34,565 nt of DNA from CAYNSX01 sp964400165 (GCA_964400165.1 CAYNSX010000028.1:1-34565); one strand, 5' to 3'; positions 25,203 to 34,284 are shown, counted from the first letter of the stretch. The notes: generated by a model not told the origin, from the sequence alone. Translations and numbers: made by a program.

Positions 25203-25215
25203 TGCCGGAGTAGCG
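25203..25215. repeat. 13-bp direct repeat, right border of the island
   Basis: TGCCGGAGTAGCG, identical to 22822-22834. It abuts the stop codon (CTA on the plus strand, 25216-25218) of the convergent resident gene. High-GC host sequence resumes at once to its right. Confidence 0.8.
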
Positions 25216-25680
25216 CTACTTGCGCCGCGCGGCGCGTTCGGCGCGGCGGCTGACGGCGGTGAAGACCGAGTCGATGCCGTCGCGCAGGAAGTAGTCGAAC
25301 TCGTCGCGCTCCTGCATCCGGCGGCCGGTGCGATTGAACAGCGGCACTTCGCCGTAGCGCTCCCGGAAGCGCAGCAGCAGCGCCCGCTCCAGTTTGCGCC
25401 AGGTCTGCACTTTGCGCCGCGGCGGGCAGGTGACGACGCGCAGGTCGAACTCGAACAGCCCCGGCCGGCGCAGGATGCGCGGGCCGACTTCCGTCGCCTT
25501 CGACGCCAGGCGGGCGAGGCCGAGCGAGGTGTTGCCGATATAGACCACCGGCGAGCGGCCAAAGGGGTACTCGATCGGACGCTGGGCGACGAGCAAGTAG
25601 GCAAAGCGGCGCGTCGTGACATCCGTGCGCCGCACGGTGAGCGGCACCGTCGTGCTCAAGCGAACTCGCAATCGCCGCAT
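25216..25680 (-). CDS. Small protein with weak GIY-YIG-like pattern
   Basis: 154 residues. Start ATG 25680 with AGGAG 7 bp upstream; the longer ORF start at 25800 has no support. I do not recognise the family with certainty. FAYLL (26-30), VVYIGNTSLGLARLAS (45-60), Glu98 in WRKLERALL and Asn116 in VPLFNRTG are arranged as the two strands, Arg helix, Glu and Asn of GIY-YIG nuclease domains, but the first G-I-Y is not conserved. The remaining C-terminal part is charged and helical. Its base composition and lack of ACGT match the host, so it was here before the island. It could equally be an unrelated small alpha/beta protein. Confidence 0.65.
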   Translation of the reverse strand: MRRLRVRLSTTVPLTVRRTDVTTRRFAYLLVAQRPIEYPFGRSPVVYIGNTSLGLARLASKATEVGPRILRRPGLFEFDLRVVTCPPRRKVQTWRKLERALLLRFRERYGEVPLFNRTGRRMQERDEFDYFLRDGIDSVFTAVSRRAERAARRK

Positions 25681-25860
25681 AGTCCTGCTCCTCTGACCGG
25701 CTGCCTGCCTGATTCCATCATACCGGCAGCCCGCTAGAGTCGTGCGCAGCGCCGGGGCGCTATCCCCAGCGGGGCGCAGCACGCAGGGAGATTGCCCCAT
25801 CTAACCGAACTGGTGGTGGTGGCTGCGGCTGTCCTGTCACGCACCCCTGGGAGGAACGCA

Positions 25861-27798
25861 ATGAGGCGTCGGATCGCGGCCGCCTGTGTGGCGGCTTGGT
25901 TGGCGGCGTTAGTGACAATTGGACTTCCGGTTGCCCGGGCGAGTGATTCGGTTGTAGTCGCCATCAAAGATGCGCGCATCATCACCGGCGCCGGGCAAAC
26001 CATCGAGAAGGGCACCGTCGTCATTCGGGACGGATTGATTGCAGCGGTCGGCGCTGATGTGCAGGCGCCGCCGGACGCGAAGATCGTGGACGGCGCCGGG
26101 CTGACGGTGTATCCGGGGTTCATCGACGCCTACACCGAACTCGGCCTGACGCTGCCCAACGCGATGCCCGACCAGGACATCCCGCCCAACGCGCTGGCCG
26201 ACGCCAGCCCCTCGATGCGCATCGCCAACCGCGCCGGGGTGCGGCCAGAACTGCTCACGGCGGAATACTTCACGCTGAACGAGGACGGCGGCAACGCGCA
26301 CCGGCAGGCGGGCTTCGCCGCGGCGCTGGTGGCGCCGGGCGCCGGGCTGTTCCCCGGGCAGAGCTGCCTGGTGAATCTGAACGGCCTGCCGCGGCGCAAT
26401 GTGGTGCTGCGGTCGCCGGTGGCGCTGCACGGGTCGCTGCGCCCCGCCGGGGGCGGCGGTTATCCGTCGACGCTGATGGGCGCGCTGGCCGACGAGCGCC
26501 AGACTTTGCTCGATGCGCAGCGCTACGACCTCCTCCAGCGCGCGTTCGCCAGCGGGGGCGGCACGGAGCGGCCTCCCTATGACGAGGCGCTGGCGGCGCT
26601 GCTGCCGGCGCTGCACGGCGACGAGCAGGTCATCTTCGCCGCTAACTCGGTGAACGACATCAAGCGCTGCCTGGCGCTGGCGGACGAATTCGGATTGAAG
26701 CCGATCATCTTCGGCGGCACCGAGGCCTGGAAAATTGCCGACCTGCTGAAGCAGAAGAAAGTGCCGGTCATTTTGAGTCTCGACTTTGGCACCGAGCCGC
26801 CGGATCCCGACAAGCCGCAGGAGCGGCCCGCCGGGCCGCCGGGCGGCGCGCCGGGCACCGGTCCGCGGCCAGGAGGGCCGGGCGGACCCGGCACACCGGG
26901 CCCACGCGGGCCGGGAGGATTCCAGCCCGGAGCGCCGGGTGCGCCACCAGGCGCGCCCGGACAGCCGGGCCAGCCGCGGCCGGGTGGCTTTCAGCCGCCG
27001 CCGGGCGGGTTCGGGGGTGGCGGGCCGGGAGCAGCGCAGCAAGAAGACCTGCCCTACCGCGTCCGCAAGGACCGGCGCGAGCGCTGGCTGGAGGGAGTGG
27101 CGAACGCGTCCGTCCTCTACAAGGCCGGCGTGACCTTCGTGCTGACGACGGCGGGAACGGGCCCGGCGAACTTCGGCGGCAATCTGGACAAGGCCGTCGA
27201 GGCGGGCCTGCCGCGTGAGGCGGCGCTGGCGGCGCTGACGAAGACCAGCGCGCAGTTGCTCGGCGCCGGCAATCTGCTCGGCACCGTCGAGCGCGGCAAG
27301 GTCGGCGACCTGACGGTGTTCAAGGGCGGCTTCGGCGAGACCGGCGCGCAGGTGCGCTATGTGTTCGTCGAAGGCAAGCAGTTCACTTTCGAACTCCGTG
27401 AAGCGCCGCCGGCCGGCCGGGGGCCGGGCGGCGCAGGGCAGGCAGGCGGCGGGCCGCCGGCGGCGAGTGCGATCAATGTCAGCGGTGAATGGGATGCCAT
27501 CTTCGAGACGGAGGAAGGCGAATTGCCCTTCACCTTCGTCTTGCAGCAAGCCGCCGACGGACGCCTGACCGGCGAGATGCGCAGCGCGATGGCGAATGGC
27601 CGCATTGCCAGCGGGAGCGTCTCCGGCAATTCGATTGATTGTACGGTCGAAATAAGCATCGGCGGGCAGACGATCAGCGTGCAACTGACGGGCACGATTG
27701 CCGGCGATGTGATGGAGGGTGATTCGATGAGTCCGTTCGGACCGTCGAAGTGGCACGCGCGGAAGAAGCCGAGTGCGGAAGCGGGAGGGCTGCGATGA
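25861..27798 (+). CDS. Exported amidohydrolase-like protein lacking the HxH metal motif, with collagen-like insert
   Basis: 645 residues with a signal peptide (MRRRIAAACVAAWLAALVTI, cleaved near ARA-SD). It resembles imidazolonepropionase-type amidohydrolases (KDARIITGAGQTIEKGTVVI; later GNLLGTVERGKVGDLTVF). Where active members have HxH, this protein has D89-A-Y-T, so the first metal ligands are missing and it is probably not a canonical hydrolase. Residues ~318-393 are a Gly/Pro-rich collagen-like run. Residues ~540-640 are a beta-barrel-like domain (VSGEWDAIFETEEGELPFTF) seen at the end of related proteins. Start ATG 25861 has GGGAGGA 5 bp upstream; the TTG at 25792 is rejected. It overlaps the next gene (ATGA) and may form a complex with it. 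Confidence 0.85.
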   Translation: MRRRIAAACVAAWLAALVTIGLPVARASDSVVVAIKDARIITGAGQTIEKGTVVIRDGLIAAVGADVQAPPDAKIVDGAGLTVYPGFIDAYTELGLTLPNAMPDQDIPPNALADASPSMRIANRAGVRPELLTAEYFTLNEDGGNAHRQAGFAAALVAPGAGLFPGQSCLVNLNGLPRRNVVLRSPVALHGSLRPAGGGGYPSTLMGALADERQTLLDAQRYDLLQRAFASGGGTERPPYDEALAALLPALHGDEQVIFAANSVNDIKRCLALADEFGLKPIIFGGTEAWKIADLLKQKKVPVILSLDFGTEPPDPDKPQERPAGPPGGAPGTGPRPGGPGGPGTPGPRGPGGFQPGAPGAPPGAPGQPGQPRPGGFQPPPGGFGGGGPGAAQQEDLPYRVRKDRRERWLEGVANASVLYKAGVTFVLTTAGTGPANFGGNLDKAVEAGLPREAALAALTKTSAQLLGAGNLLGTVERGKVGDLTVFKGGFGETGAQVRYVFVEGKQFTFELREAPPAGRGPGGAGQAGGGPPAASAINVSGEWDAIFETEEGELPFTFVLQQAADGRLTGEMRSAMANGRIASGSVSGNSIDCTVEISIGGQTISVQLTGTIAGDVMEGDSMSPFGPSKWHARKKPSAEAGGLR

Positions 27799-30434
27799 AG
27801 CGCTACATGCTGCTGTTCGTCACGCTGTGCACCCTGTGCATTGCGCCGGTGTTCGCGGAACCGGCCGAGGCGCCCCCCACTCCGCCGGCGGCGACTCCGC
27901 CGGCGCGGCCCGACTCACCGTCGGAACTCGACAGCGACCGGTTGCCGAAGACCGTCACGCACGGCAATTGCTTCATCACCAACGCGACCATCCTGACAGT
28001 GACGCGCGGCACAATCGAGAACGGCTCTATCATCGTCCGCGACGGCAAGATCATCGCGGTCGGCGCCGGACTGACGGCGCCGGCGGGCTTCACGGTGATC
28101 GACGCGCACGGCGGGTTCGTGATGCCGGGCATCATCGATTGCCACTCGCACATCGCCATCGAGCGCGGCGTGAATGAAGGCAGCGACTCGATCACCGCGG
28201 AAGTGCGCATCCACGACACCATCAATCCCGATGATGTGTCCATCTACCGGGCGCTGGCGGGCGGCGTGACGACCATCCACCAACTGCACGGCAGCGCCAA
28301 CACCATCGGCGGGCAGCTGGCGACGACCAAGCTGAAGTACAAGCGCCCGGTCGAGGAACTCTACTTCCCGGGTGCGCCGCAGACGATCAAGTTCGCGCTC
28401 GGTGAAAATGTCACGCAGGCGAACTTCGGCGACGCGGCGTCCCGGTTCCCCGGGACGCGCATGGGCGTCGAAGCGACGCTGCGGCGCGGATTCACCGCGG
28501 CGCGGGACTATCAGCGCGAGTGGGACGCGTACGAGCAGAGCCGCCGCACCAACCCGAACGCGGTGCCGCCGCGGCGCGACCTGCGCCTCGAGGCGCTCGC
28601 CAAAATCCTGAAGGGCGAAATTCTCATCCACTGCCACTCGTACCGCCAGGACGAGATCCTGATGCTGATGCGCGTGGCGGAAGACTTCGGCTTCCGCGTC
28701 ATGTGCTTCCAGCATGTGCTGGAGGGCTACAAGGTCGCCCCGGAAATGGCGAAGCACGGCGCGGGCGGCTCGACCTTCAGCGACTGGTGGGCCTACAAGG
28801 TCGAGGCCTATGACGCCATTCCCTACAACGCGGCGCTGATGGCCGCGGCGGGCGTCGTGGTGTCGCTGAACTCCGACAGCGGCGAACTGATGCGCCGGCT
28901 TTACCACGAAGCCGCCAAGGCGATGCACTACGGCGGCGTCTCGGAGACCGAGGCGCTGAAGATGATTACGCTGAACCCTGCCATTCAGATGGGAATCGAC
29001 AAGAAGGTCGGCAGCATCGAGGCGGGCAAGGACGCCGACTTCGCCATCTTCAACGGCCATCCGTTGAGCGTCTATTCGATCTGCATGACGACCATCATTG
29101 ACGGCGAGGTGTACTTCGAGCGGCCCGACGCGTTCGGGATGAACGGGCAGCTGCCACCGCCGGTACATCATGTCGAATCGAAGCCGCTCGACTTGCCGTT
29201 CCCGGCGCTGGTCAAGGACGGCACCATCGCCATCACGGGCGCCACCATCTATCCGGTCACGGGCGCGCCAATTCCGAACGGCACCATCGTGCTCGACAAG
29301 GGGCACATCACCGCCATCGGTGTGAAGGTCTCCATCCCGCGCGGCGCGACGGTGGTCAAGGCGGACGGACTGCGCGTCTATCCCGGGCTGATTGATTGCA
29401 GCACCACGCTCGGGCTGACGGAAATCGACTCCATCCGCGGCACGCTCGACAACGCCGACATCGGGCGCATTCAGCCCGACCTGGTGACGATGCGGGCTAT
29501 CAACCCGGCGAGCGAGCACATCCCAGTGGCGCGCGGCGGCGGCATCACCACGGCCGTGTCGCGCCCGAGCGGCGGCCTGATCAGCGGGCAGGGATCCATC
29601 ATTCACTTGGCCGGCTGGACAGTCGAGGAGATGGTGGTGAAAAGCCCCTGGGCGCTGTACATCAACTTCCCGTCGGTCCCGCGCTTTGGTGGCGGGGGTG
29701 GCGGGGGCGGAGGCGGCGCGCAACCCCAGACCAGCACGGTGCTGAAGGAACTGCGCGACCTGCTGGACAGTGCCCGCGAATACAAGCGTCTGAAGGACGC
29801 GGCGCAGGCGGCGCACAGCACGCCGCCGGAAGTGGACACGCGCCTCGAGGCGTTGCTGCCCTATATTTCGAAGGAAAAGCCGGTCGTCATCAATGTCGGC
29901 CGGGCCAACGACATCCGCGAGGCGATCAAGTTCGGCGAGGAGCAGGGGCTGCGCATCATCCTCTCCGGCGCCGATGAGGCCTGGAAAGTCGCCGACCTGC
30001 TGGCCGAGAAGAAGGTGCCGGTGATCCTCGGTTCCGTGCTCGCCACGCCGTCCAATCCCTACGACCCGTATGACACGCCGTACACGAAGGCGGCGCTGCT
30101 GGCGCGGGTGGGGGTGCAGTTCGTGTTCTCCACCGGCGACGCCGCGGATGTGCGCAACTTGAATCACCACGCCGGGATGTCGGCGGCCTTCGGCCTGGCG
30201 CCCGACGAAGCGCTGAAGTGCATCACCATCAATTCGGCGCGGCTGCTCGGCCTCGGCGACCAGATCGGGAGTCTGGAAGTCGGCAAGATCGCCGATGTCA
30301 TCATCACCGACGGCGACCCGCTCGAACTAACGACGCATGTCCGCTACATGTTCATCGGCGGACGCCCGGTCTCGCTCGAGTCGAAGCAGACCCGGCTCTA
30401 CGAACTCTACCGCCAGCGGCTGGCCGCCAAGTAA
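27795..30434 (+). CDS. Exported tandem (two-domain) amidohydrolase
   Basis: 879 residues with signal peptide (MKRYMLLFVTLCTLCIAPVFA). The first domain (~50-460) is a metal-dependent amidohydrolase with H117-S-H119 (IIDCHSH), H279-C-H281, FQHVLEG and SLNSDSGE, so its metal site looks complete. The second domain (~475-865) repeats the fold but has DCSTTLG instead of HxH, like the upstream gene, and matches it closely around EAWKVADLLAEKKVPVILG. A run of ten glycines sits at ~633-642. Such proteins hydrolyse amide or cyclic-amide bonds, often in peptide or imidazolone breakdown; the substrate is unknown. Start ATG 27795 overlaps the previous stop and has GGGAGG 6 bp upstream. A terminator-like hairpin follows the stop. 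Confidence 0.88.
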   Translation: MKRYMLLFVTLCTLCIAPVFAEPAEAPPTPPAATPPARPDSPSELDSDRLPKTVTHGNCFITNATILTVTRGTIENGSIIVRDGKIIAVGAGLTAPAGFTVIDAHGGFVMPGIIDCHSHIAIERGVNEGSDSITAEVRIHDTINPDDVSIYRALAGGVTTIHQLHGSANTIGGQLATTKLKYKRPVEELYFPGAPQTIKFALGENVTQANFGDAASRFPGTRMGVEATLRRGFTAARDYQREWDAYEQSRRTNPNAVPPRRDLRLEALAKILKGEILIHCHSYRQDEILMLMRVAEDFGFRVMCFQHVLEGYKVAPEMAKHGAGGSTFSDWWAYKVEAYDAIPYNAALMAAAGVVVSLNSDSGELMRRLYHEAAKAMHYGGVSETEALKMITLNPAIQMGIDKKVGSIEAGKDADFAIFNGHPLSVYSICMTTIIDGEVYFERPDAFGMNGQLPPPVHHVESKPLDLPFPALVKDGTIAITGATIYPVTGAPIPNGTIVLDKGHITAIGVKVSIPRGATVVKADGLRVYPGLIDCSTTLGLTEIDSIRGTLDNADIGRIQPDLVTMRAINPASEHIPVARGGGITTAVSRPSGGLISGQGSIIHLAGWTVEEMVVKSPWALYINFPSVPRFGGGGGGGGGGAQPQTSTVLKELRDLLDSAREYKRLKDAAQAAHSTPPEVDTRLEALLPYISKEKPVVINVGRANDIREAIKFGEEQGLRIILSGADEAWKVADLLAEKKVPVILGSVLATPSNPYDPYDTPYTKAALLARVGVQFVFSTGDAADVRNLNHHAGMSAAFGLAPDEALKCITINSARLLGLGDQIGSLEVGKIADVIITDGDPLELTTHVRYMFIGGRPVSLESKQTRLYELYRQRLAAK

Positions 30435-30462
30435 CCGCTGGGCTCCATCTGAAATGACTGCT

Positions 30463-30489
30463 GGGCGAGGGCACTTTGCTCTCGCCCTT
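30463..30489 (+). terminator. Putative intrinsic terminator after the amidohydrolase pair
   Basis: GGGCGAGGGC (30463-30472) pairs with GCTCTCGCCC (30478-30487) over ten positions with one G-U and the loop ACTTT. Only two T residues follow directly, so termination may be partial. It is well placed 29 bp after the stop codon. Confidence 0.6.
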
Positions 30490-30579
30490 CCCATTCCTCC
30501 CCGCCGCTAGCGTGACAGGGGCAAGCGGGACACGCAGGGAATCTGAACAGATAGATCGGCCGTTGAATGGAGACCACTA

Positions 30580-31791
30580 GTGTTGACGCGACTGCTCCTC
30601 ATTCCCGCCATGGGGCTGCTGGCGCTGTCGGCCCCGCCCAGCGACGAGGCGCTCCTGCGCCGCGCGCACGATGTCGAGCGGGCGGTGCCGCTGATCGACG
30701 GGCACAACGACTTCCCCTGGGCGATGCGCAGCCGGTCGAACTATGACCTGTCGAAGTGGGACCCGCGCACGCGGCACGAGGACGGCCAGACCGACATCCC
30801 GCGGCTGCGCGCCGGCGGGCTGGGCGGGCAGTTCTGGTCGGTGTATGTGCCGGTGTCGCTCGAAGGCGCCGCCGCCATCAAGGCGACGATGGAGCAGATC
30901 GAGTTCGTGCACCGGCTGGCGGCGGCCTATCCGGACACTTTCGAAATCGCACTGACCGCGGACGATGTCGAGCGCATCCACCGCCGCGGCAAGATCGCCT
31001 CGATGGTCGGGATGGAGGGCGGGCACTCGATCGACGAGTCGCTGGCGGTGCTGCGGATGATGTATCAGCTGGGCGCGCGCTATATGACGCTGACGCACAG
31101 CCGCAACACGCCCTGGGCCGACTCGGCGACCGACACGCCGGCGCACGACGGCCTGACCGCGTTCGGCGAACAGGTGGTGCTCGAGATGAACCGCCTCGGG
31201 ATGCTGGTGGACTTGAGCCATGTCTCGCCCGACACGATGCGCGACGCGCTGCGGGTGACGAAGGCGCCGGTCATCTTCTCGCACTCGGGCGCGCTGGCGG
31301 TGTGCAATCACCCGCGCAATGTGCCCGACGATGTGCTGCGGACGGTGAAGCAGAACGGCGGCGTCGTGATGGTGGTGTTCCTGGCGAGTTATGTCTCGCA
31401 GACGGTGAAGGATTACGGCGACGCGCGCGGCGCCGAAGCCGACCGGCTGCGCGCCGCACATCCCAACGATGACGCCGCCGTGCAGGCGGGATTGCAGGCG
31501 TGGGGCGCGGCGCATCCGCGGCCGGTGGCGACTGCGCAGCAGGTGGCGGACCACATCGACCACATCCGCGCCATCGCTGGCATCGACCACATCGGCCTGG
31601 GCGGCGACTTCGACGGGGGCGGCGGCTGTCAAGGGCTGGAAGATGTGTCGAAATACCCGAACCTGCTCGTCGAACTCTTCCGCCGCGGCTACAGCAAGGA
31701 CGATGTCGCCAAGATTTGCGGCAAGAATGTCCTGCGCGTCATGCGCGGGGCCGAGAAGGCGGCGAGGGAGATGCAAGAACAGCCGGGCTAG
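30580..31791 (+). CDS. Membrane dipeptidase (peptidase family M19, renal dipeptidase type)
   Basis: 403 residues with a short hydrophobic leader (LTRLLLIPAMGLLALSA). Zinc ligands of the M19 family are all visible: H42 and D44 (DGHNDFP), bridging E146 (GMEGGHSID), H214 (DLSHVS), H235 (FSHSGA) and an Asp in GGDFDG near the C-terminus. The family hydrolyses dipeptides, including those with D-residues or dehydro-residues, outside the cytoplasm. Start: GTG 30580 with GGAG 7 bp upstream; the adjacent TTG 30583 is the alternative. It stops 1 bp before the convergent dienelactone hydrolase. Together with the S9 peptidases and amidohydrolases it fits an extracytoplasmic peptide-degrading set. Confidence 0.93.
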   Translation: MLTRLLLIPAMGLLALSAPPSDEALLRRAHDVERAVPLIDGHNDFPWAMRSRSNYDLSKWDPRTRHEDGQTDIPRLRAGGLGGQFWSVYVPVSLEGAAAIKATMEQIEFVHRLAAAYPDTFEIALTADDVERIHRRGKIASMVGMEGGHSIDESLAVLRMMYQLGARYMTLTHSRNTPWADSATDTPAHDGLTAFGEQVVLEMNRLGMLVDLSHVSPDTMRDALRVTKAPVIFSHSGALAVCNHPRNVPDDVLRTVKQNGGVVMVVFLASYVSQTVKDYGDARGAEADRLRAAHPNDDAAVQAGLQAWGAAHPRPVATAQQVADHIDHIRAIAGIDHIGLGGDFDGGGGCQGLEDVSKYPNLLVELFRRGYSKDDVAKICGKNVLRVMRGAEKAAREMQEQPG

Positions 31792-31792
31792 G

Positions 31793-32542
31793 TCACTTCA
31801 GGTTGCGCGTGAAGAAGGCCACCATCTCGCGATAGGCGTCTTGAGCCGCGACGCTGTCGGAGAACTGCCCGTCCTTCAGCGCGAAGGAGTGCGGCTCGCC
31901 CTGATAGACCTTCAGTTCGTAGTACTTGCCGGCGGCGTCGAGTTCCTGGGCGTACTTGTAAATGTCGGCGATTTTCGCCGCGGCGTCGGCGCTGCCGTGC
32001 AGAATCAGCAGCGGCGCCTTCAGTTGCGCCAGGACATCGGCGGGCCGCTTCGGCTGTATCTCGGTGCCGCCCGCGTAGGGGAAGCCGTACCAGGCGACGC
32101 CCGCCTTGAAATCGGAGACCAGCGGCAGGAACAGCATCGTGTAGCGCCCGCCGATGCAGAAACCGGTGATGCCCAACTTGGCGCCGTCGACATCGGAGCG
32201 CAGGCGCAGAAACGCAATCGCGTCGCGCAGCAGTTGCTCGGTGGTGGCGTCGGGCGGCGTGCGTTCGAAGGTCTGCCACTTCAACGCCAGGACGACGAAC
32301 CCCTCGCCCGCCAGCCGGCCCACCATCGTCTCATAGCCGGGCTCGTAGCCGCGGATCGAATGGATGTAGACGATGGCGGGCTTACGGCCCGCGGTTTTCG
32401 GCGCCGCGATGTGGGCCGGGTAGTCTTTGCCGATGCTGGTGATCGTGACTTCCGCCGTCATCACGCTCGCTGCGGCGCCGTGGCCGGGGAGTGAAGCCGT
32501 CAGGAGTGCCGCCATCATCACCGCCAGTTTCAGGATTCGCAT
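31793..32542 (-). CDS. Exported dienelactone hydrolase family protein
   Basis: 249 residues with a signal peptide (MRILKLAVMMAALLTASLPG). Alpha/beta-hydrolase with the dienelactone-hydrolase triad: nucleophile C129 in GFCIGG, D186 in LHGSADAA and H218 in GEPHSF. Enzymes of the family open lactone or ester bonds (carboxymethylenebutenolidase type), but many exported members have unknown substrates. Start ATG 32542 has GGAGG 5 bp upstream; the 512-codon ORF around it has no support upstream. It lies 62 bp downstream of msrB and is likely transcribed with it. Confidence 0.9.
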   Translation of the reverse strand: MRILKLAVMMAALLTASLPGHGAAASVMTAEVTITSIGKDYPAHIAAPKTAGRKPAIVYIHSIRGYEPGYETMVGRLAGEGFVVLALKWQTFERTPPDATTEQLLRDAIAFLRLRSDVDGAKLGITGFCIGGRYTMLFLPLVSDFKAGVAWYGFPYAGGTEIQPKRPADVLAQLKAPLLILHGSADAAAKIADIYKYAQELDAAGKYYELKVYQGEPHSFALKDGQFSDSVAAQDAYREMVAFFTRNLK

Positions 32543-32604
32543 CGCCGCCTCCGCATTGGGTTCGTTTCGTAATTCGACGGCGGGGCGGCGAGTCCCGCTG
32601 CGCC

Positions 32605-33138
<534 letters not shown>

Positions 33139-33219
33139 CGGCGTTCAGTGTAACGCGTGGCGGCGCCGCCGAGTTCCGCCCCGATAGGAATTGCCAGGCG
33201 CAGGCCGAATCCTGCCCGT

Positions 33220-34278
33220 ATGGACGACCAACAGGGGCTGACCAGACGAGATGTGCTGCGCGGGGCGGTGGCGACGGCGCTGTCCGGGGTCGCCGCCAAG
33301 ATTGCCGGGGCGGCACCGGCGGCGACAACAACGACGGCGCCCGCGGTGCAGCGCGGGATGCCGGTGGTCATTTCGAGCGGGAACGGCATCCGGGCGACCG
33401 AGAAGGCGATGGCGCTGCTGCGCCAGGGCGCGGACACACTCGACGCGGTGATTGCGGGGGTGAACATCGTCGAAGAAGACCCGGAGGATATGAGCGTCGG
33501 CTACGGCGGCCTGCCCAATGAGCGCGGCGATGTCGAACTGGACTCGTCGTGCATGCACGGCCCGACGCATCGCGCCGGCGCGGTGGCGGCGCTGCGCGGC
33601 GTCAAGACACCGTCAAAGGTGGCGAAGGTGGTGCTGGAACGAACCGACCACATTCTCCTCGTCGGCGCCGGCGCGCTCGATTTCGCCAAGGCGCACGGCT
33701 TCAAGGAAGAAGACCTGCTCACCGACAAAGCGCGCGAGGCCTGGCTGAAGTGGAAAGAGGGCCTGTCGCCGCTCGATGACTGGTTGAGCGACGAAGACCG
33801 CGCGCTCGGCTTCGTGCGCCCGACCGGCACGATCAACTGCCTGGCGCTCAACGAGAAGGGCGAAGTGTCCGGCGTCACGACCACGAGCGGGCTGGCCTTC
33901 AAGATCCCCGGCCGCGTCGGCGACTCGCCCATCATCGGCGCCGGGCTGTTTGTGGACAACGAAGTCGGCGCCGCCGGGTCCACCGGCCGCGGCGAGGCGT
34001 GCATTCTCTCGACGGGCAGCCGGATGGTCATCGAGCAGATGCGCCGCGGGCTGAAGCCGACCGACGCCGCGCTGGAAGTGCTGCGCTACTGCGTGCGACA
34101 CACGCTGGAGAAGCGCCTGCTGAAGGCGCCGGGGCGGCCGGACTTCCAGCTCAATTTCTACGCGCTGAACACGAAGGGCGAATACGGCGCCGCCGCCATC
34201 TACAAGGGCGCCTACTTCACCGTCCACGACGGCACGACGAACCGGCGATTGGACAGCGCCTACCTGTTCGAGTCGTAA
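33220..34278 (+). CDS. N4-(beta-N-acetylglucosaminyl)-L-asparaginase (glycosylasparaginase, Ntn hydrolase), Tat-exported
   Basis: 352 residues. A twin-arginine type leader (LTRRDVLRG followed by an Ala-rich stretch) is at ~8-35. The Ntn-hydrolase fold shows the autoproteolysis region RPTGTINCLAL, with Thr as the new N-terminal nucleophile, and the substrate-binding GRVGDSPIIGAG and STGRGEACILS. The classical HDTI is PTGTI here, as in other bacterial members known to me. The enzyme cleaves the GlcNAc-asparagine bond of N-linked glycopeptides. ATG 33220 is chosen over the 21-codon-longer GTG start because it gives the Tat leader; no strong Shine-Dalgarno is visible for either. Convergent with the thioredoxin-like gene, 6 bp apart. 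Confidence 0.9.
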   Translation: MDDQQGLTRRDVLRGAVATALSGVAAKIAGAAPAATTTTAPAVQRGMPVVISSGNGIRATEKAMALLRQGADTLDAVIAGVNIVEEDPEDMSVGYGGLPNERGDVELDSSCMHGPTHRAGAVAALRGVKTPSKVAKVVLERTDHILLVGAGALDFAKAHGFKEEDLLTDKAREAWLKWKEGLSPLDDWLSDEDRALGFVRPTGTINCLALNEKGEVSGVTTTSGLAFKIPGRVGDSPIIGAGLFVDNEVGAAGSTGRGEACILSTGSRMVIEQMRRGLKPTDAALEVLRYCVRHTLEKRLLKAPGRPDFQLNFYALNTKGEYGAAAIYKGAYFTVHDGTTNRRLDSAYLFES

Positions 34279-34284
34279 CCCGCG

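Larger units (their letters stand above)
22822..25215. mobile_element. Low-GC two-gene insertion (GHKL ATPase + HTH/zinc-finger) flanked by 13-bp direct repeats
   Basis: The inserted DNA is 22835-25202. G+C in lines I counted is ~45-57 %, against about two-thirds in the neighbours, and codon use is mixed instead of strongly G/C-ending. It has six ACGT sites in 2.4 kb, whereas I found only five in the other ~32 kb. Deleting one repeat and the insert rejoins the flanks as TAG-CG-CTA: the stop of the SLH gene and the stop of the convergent gene at 25216, 2 bp apart. No transposase or integrase lies inside, and no convincing terminal inverted repeats (only a loose TATCCA match near both ends). 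How it moved is unknown. Confidence 0.75.

Noticed and set aside
23511..25622. A single 703-codon minus-strand ORF
   Set aside because: Its first ~174 codons are an out-of-frame reading of the 25216-25680 gene and the intergenic gap. GTG 25100 with a ribosome-binding site and the composition change set the real start.
29690..29718. Poly-Gly run as a frameshift or assembly artefact
   Set aside because: The reading frame is intact on both sides, with conserved amidohydrolase sequence downstream.
33159..33170. GGCGGCGCCGCC palindrome between msrB and the asparaginase gene as an operator
   Set aside because: Such GC palindromes are expected often in this base composition; no second copy or promoter alignment supports it.
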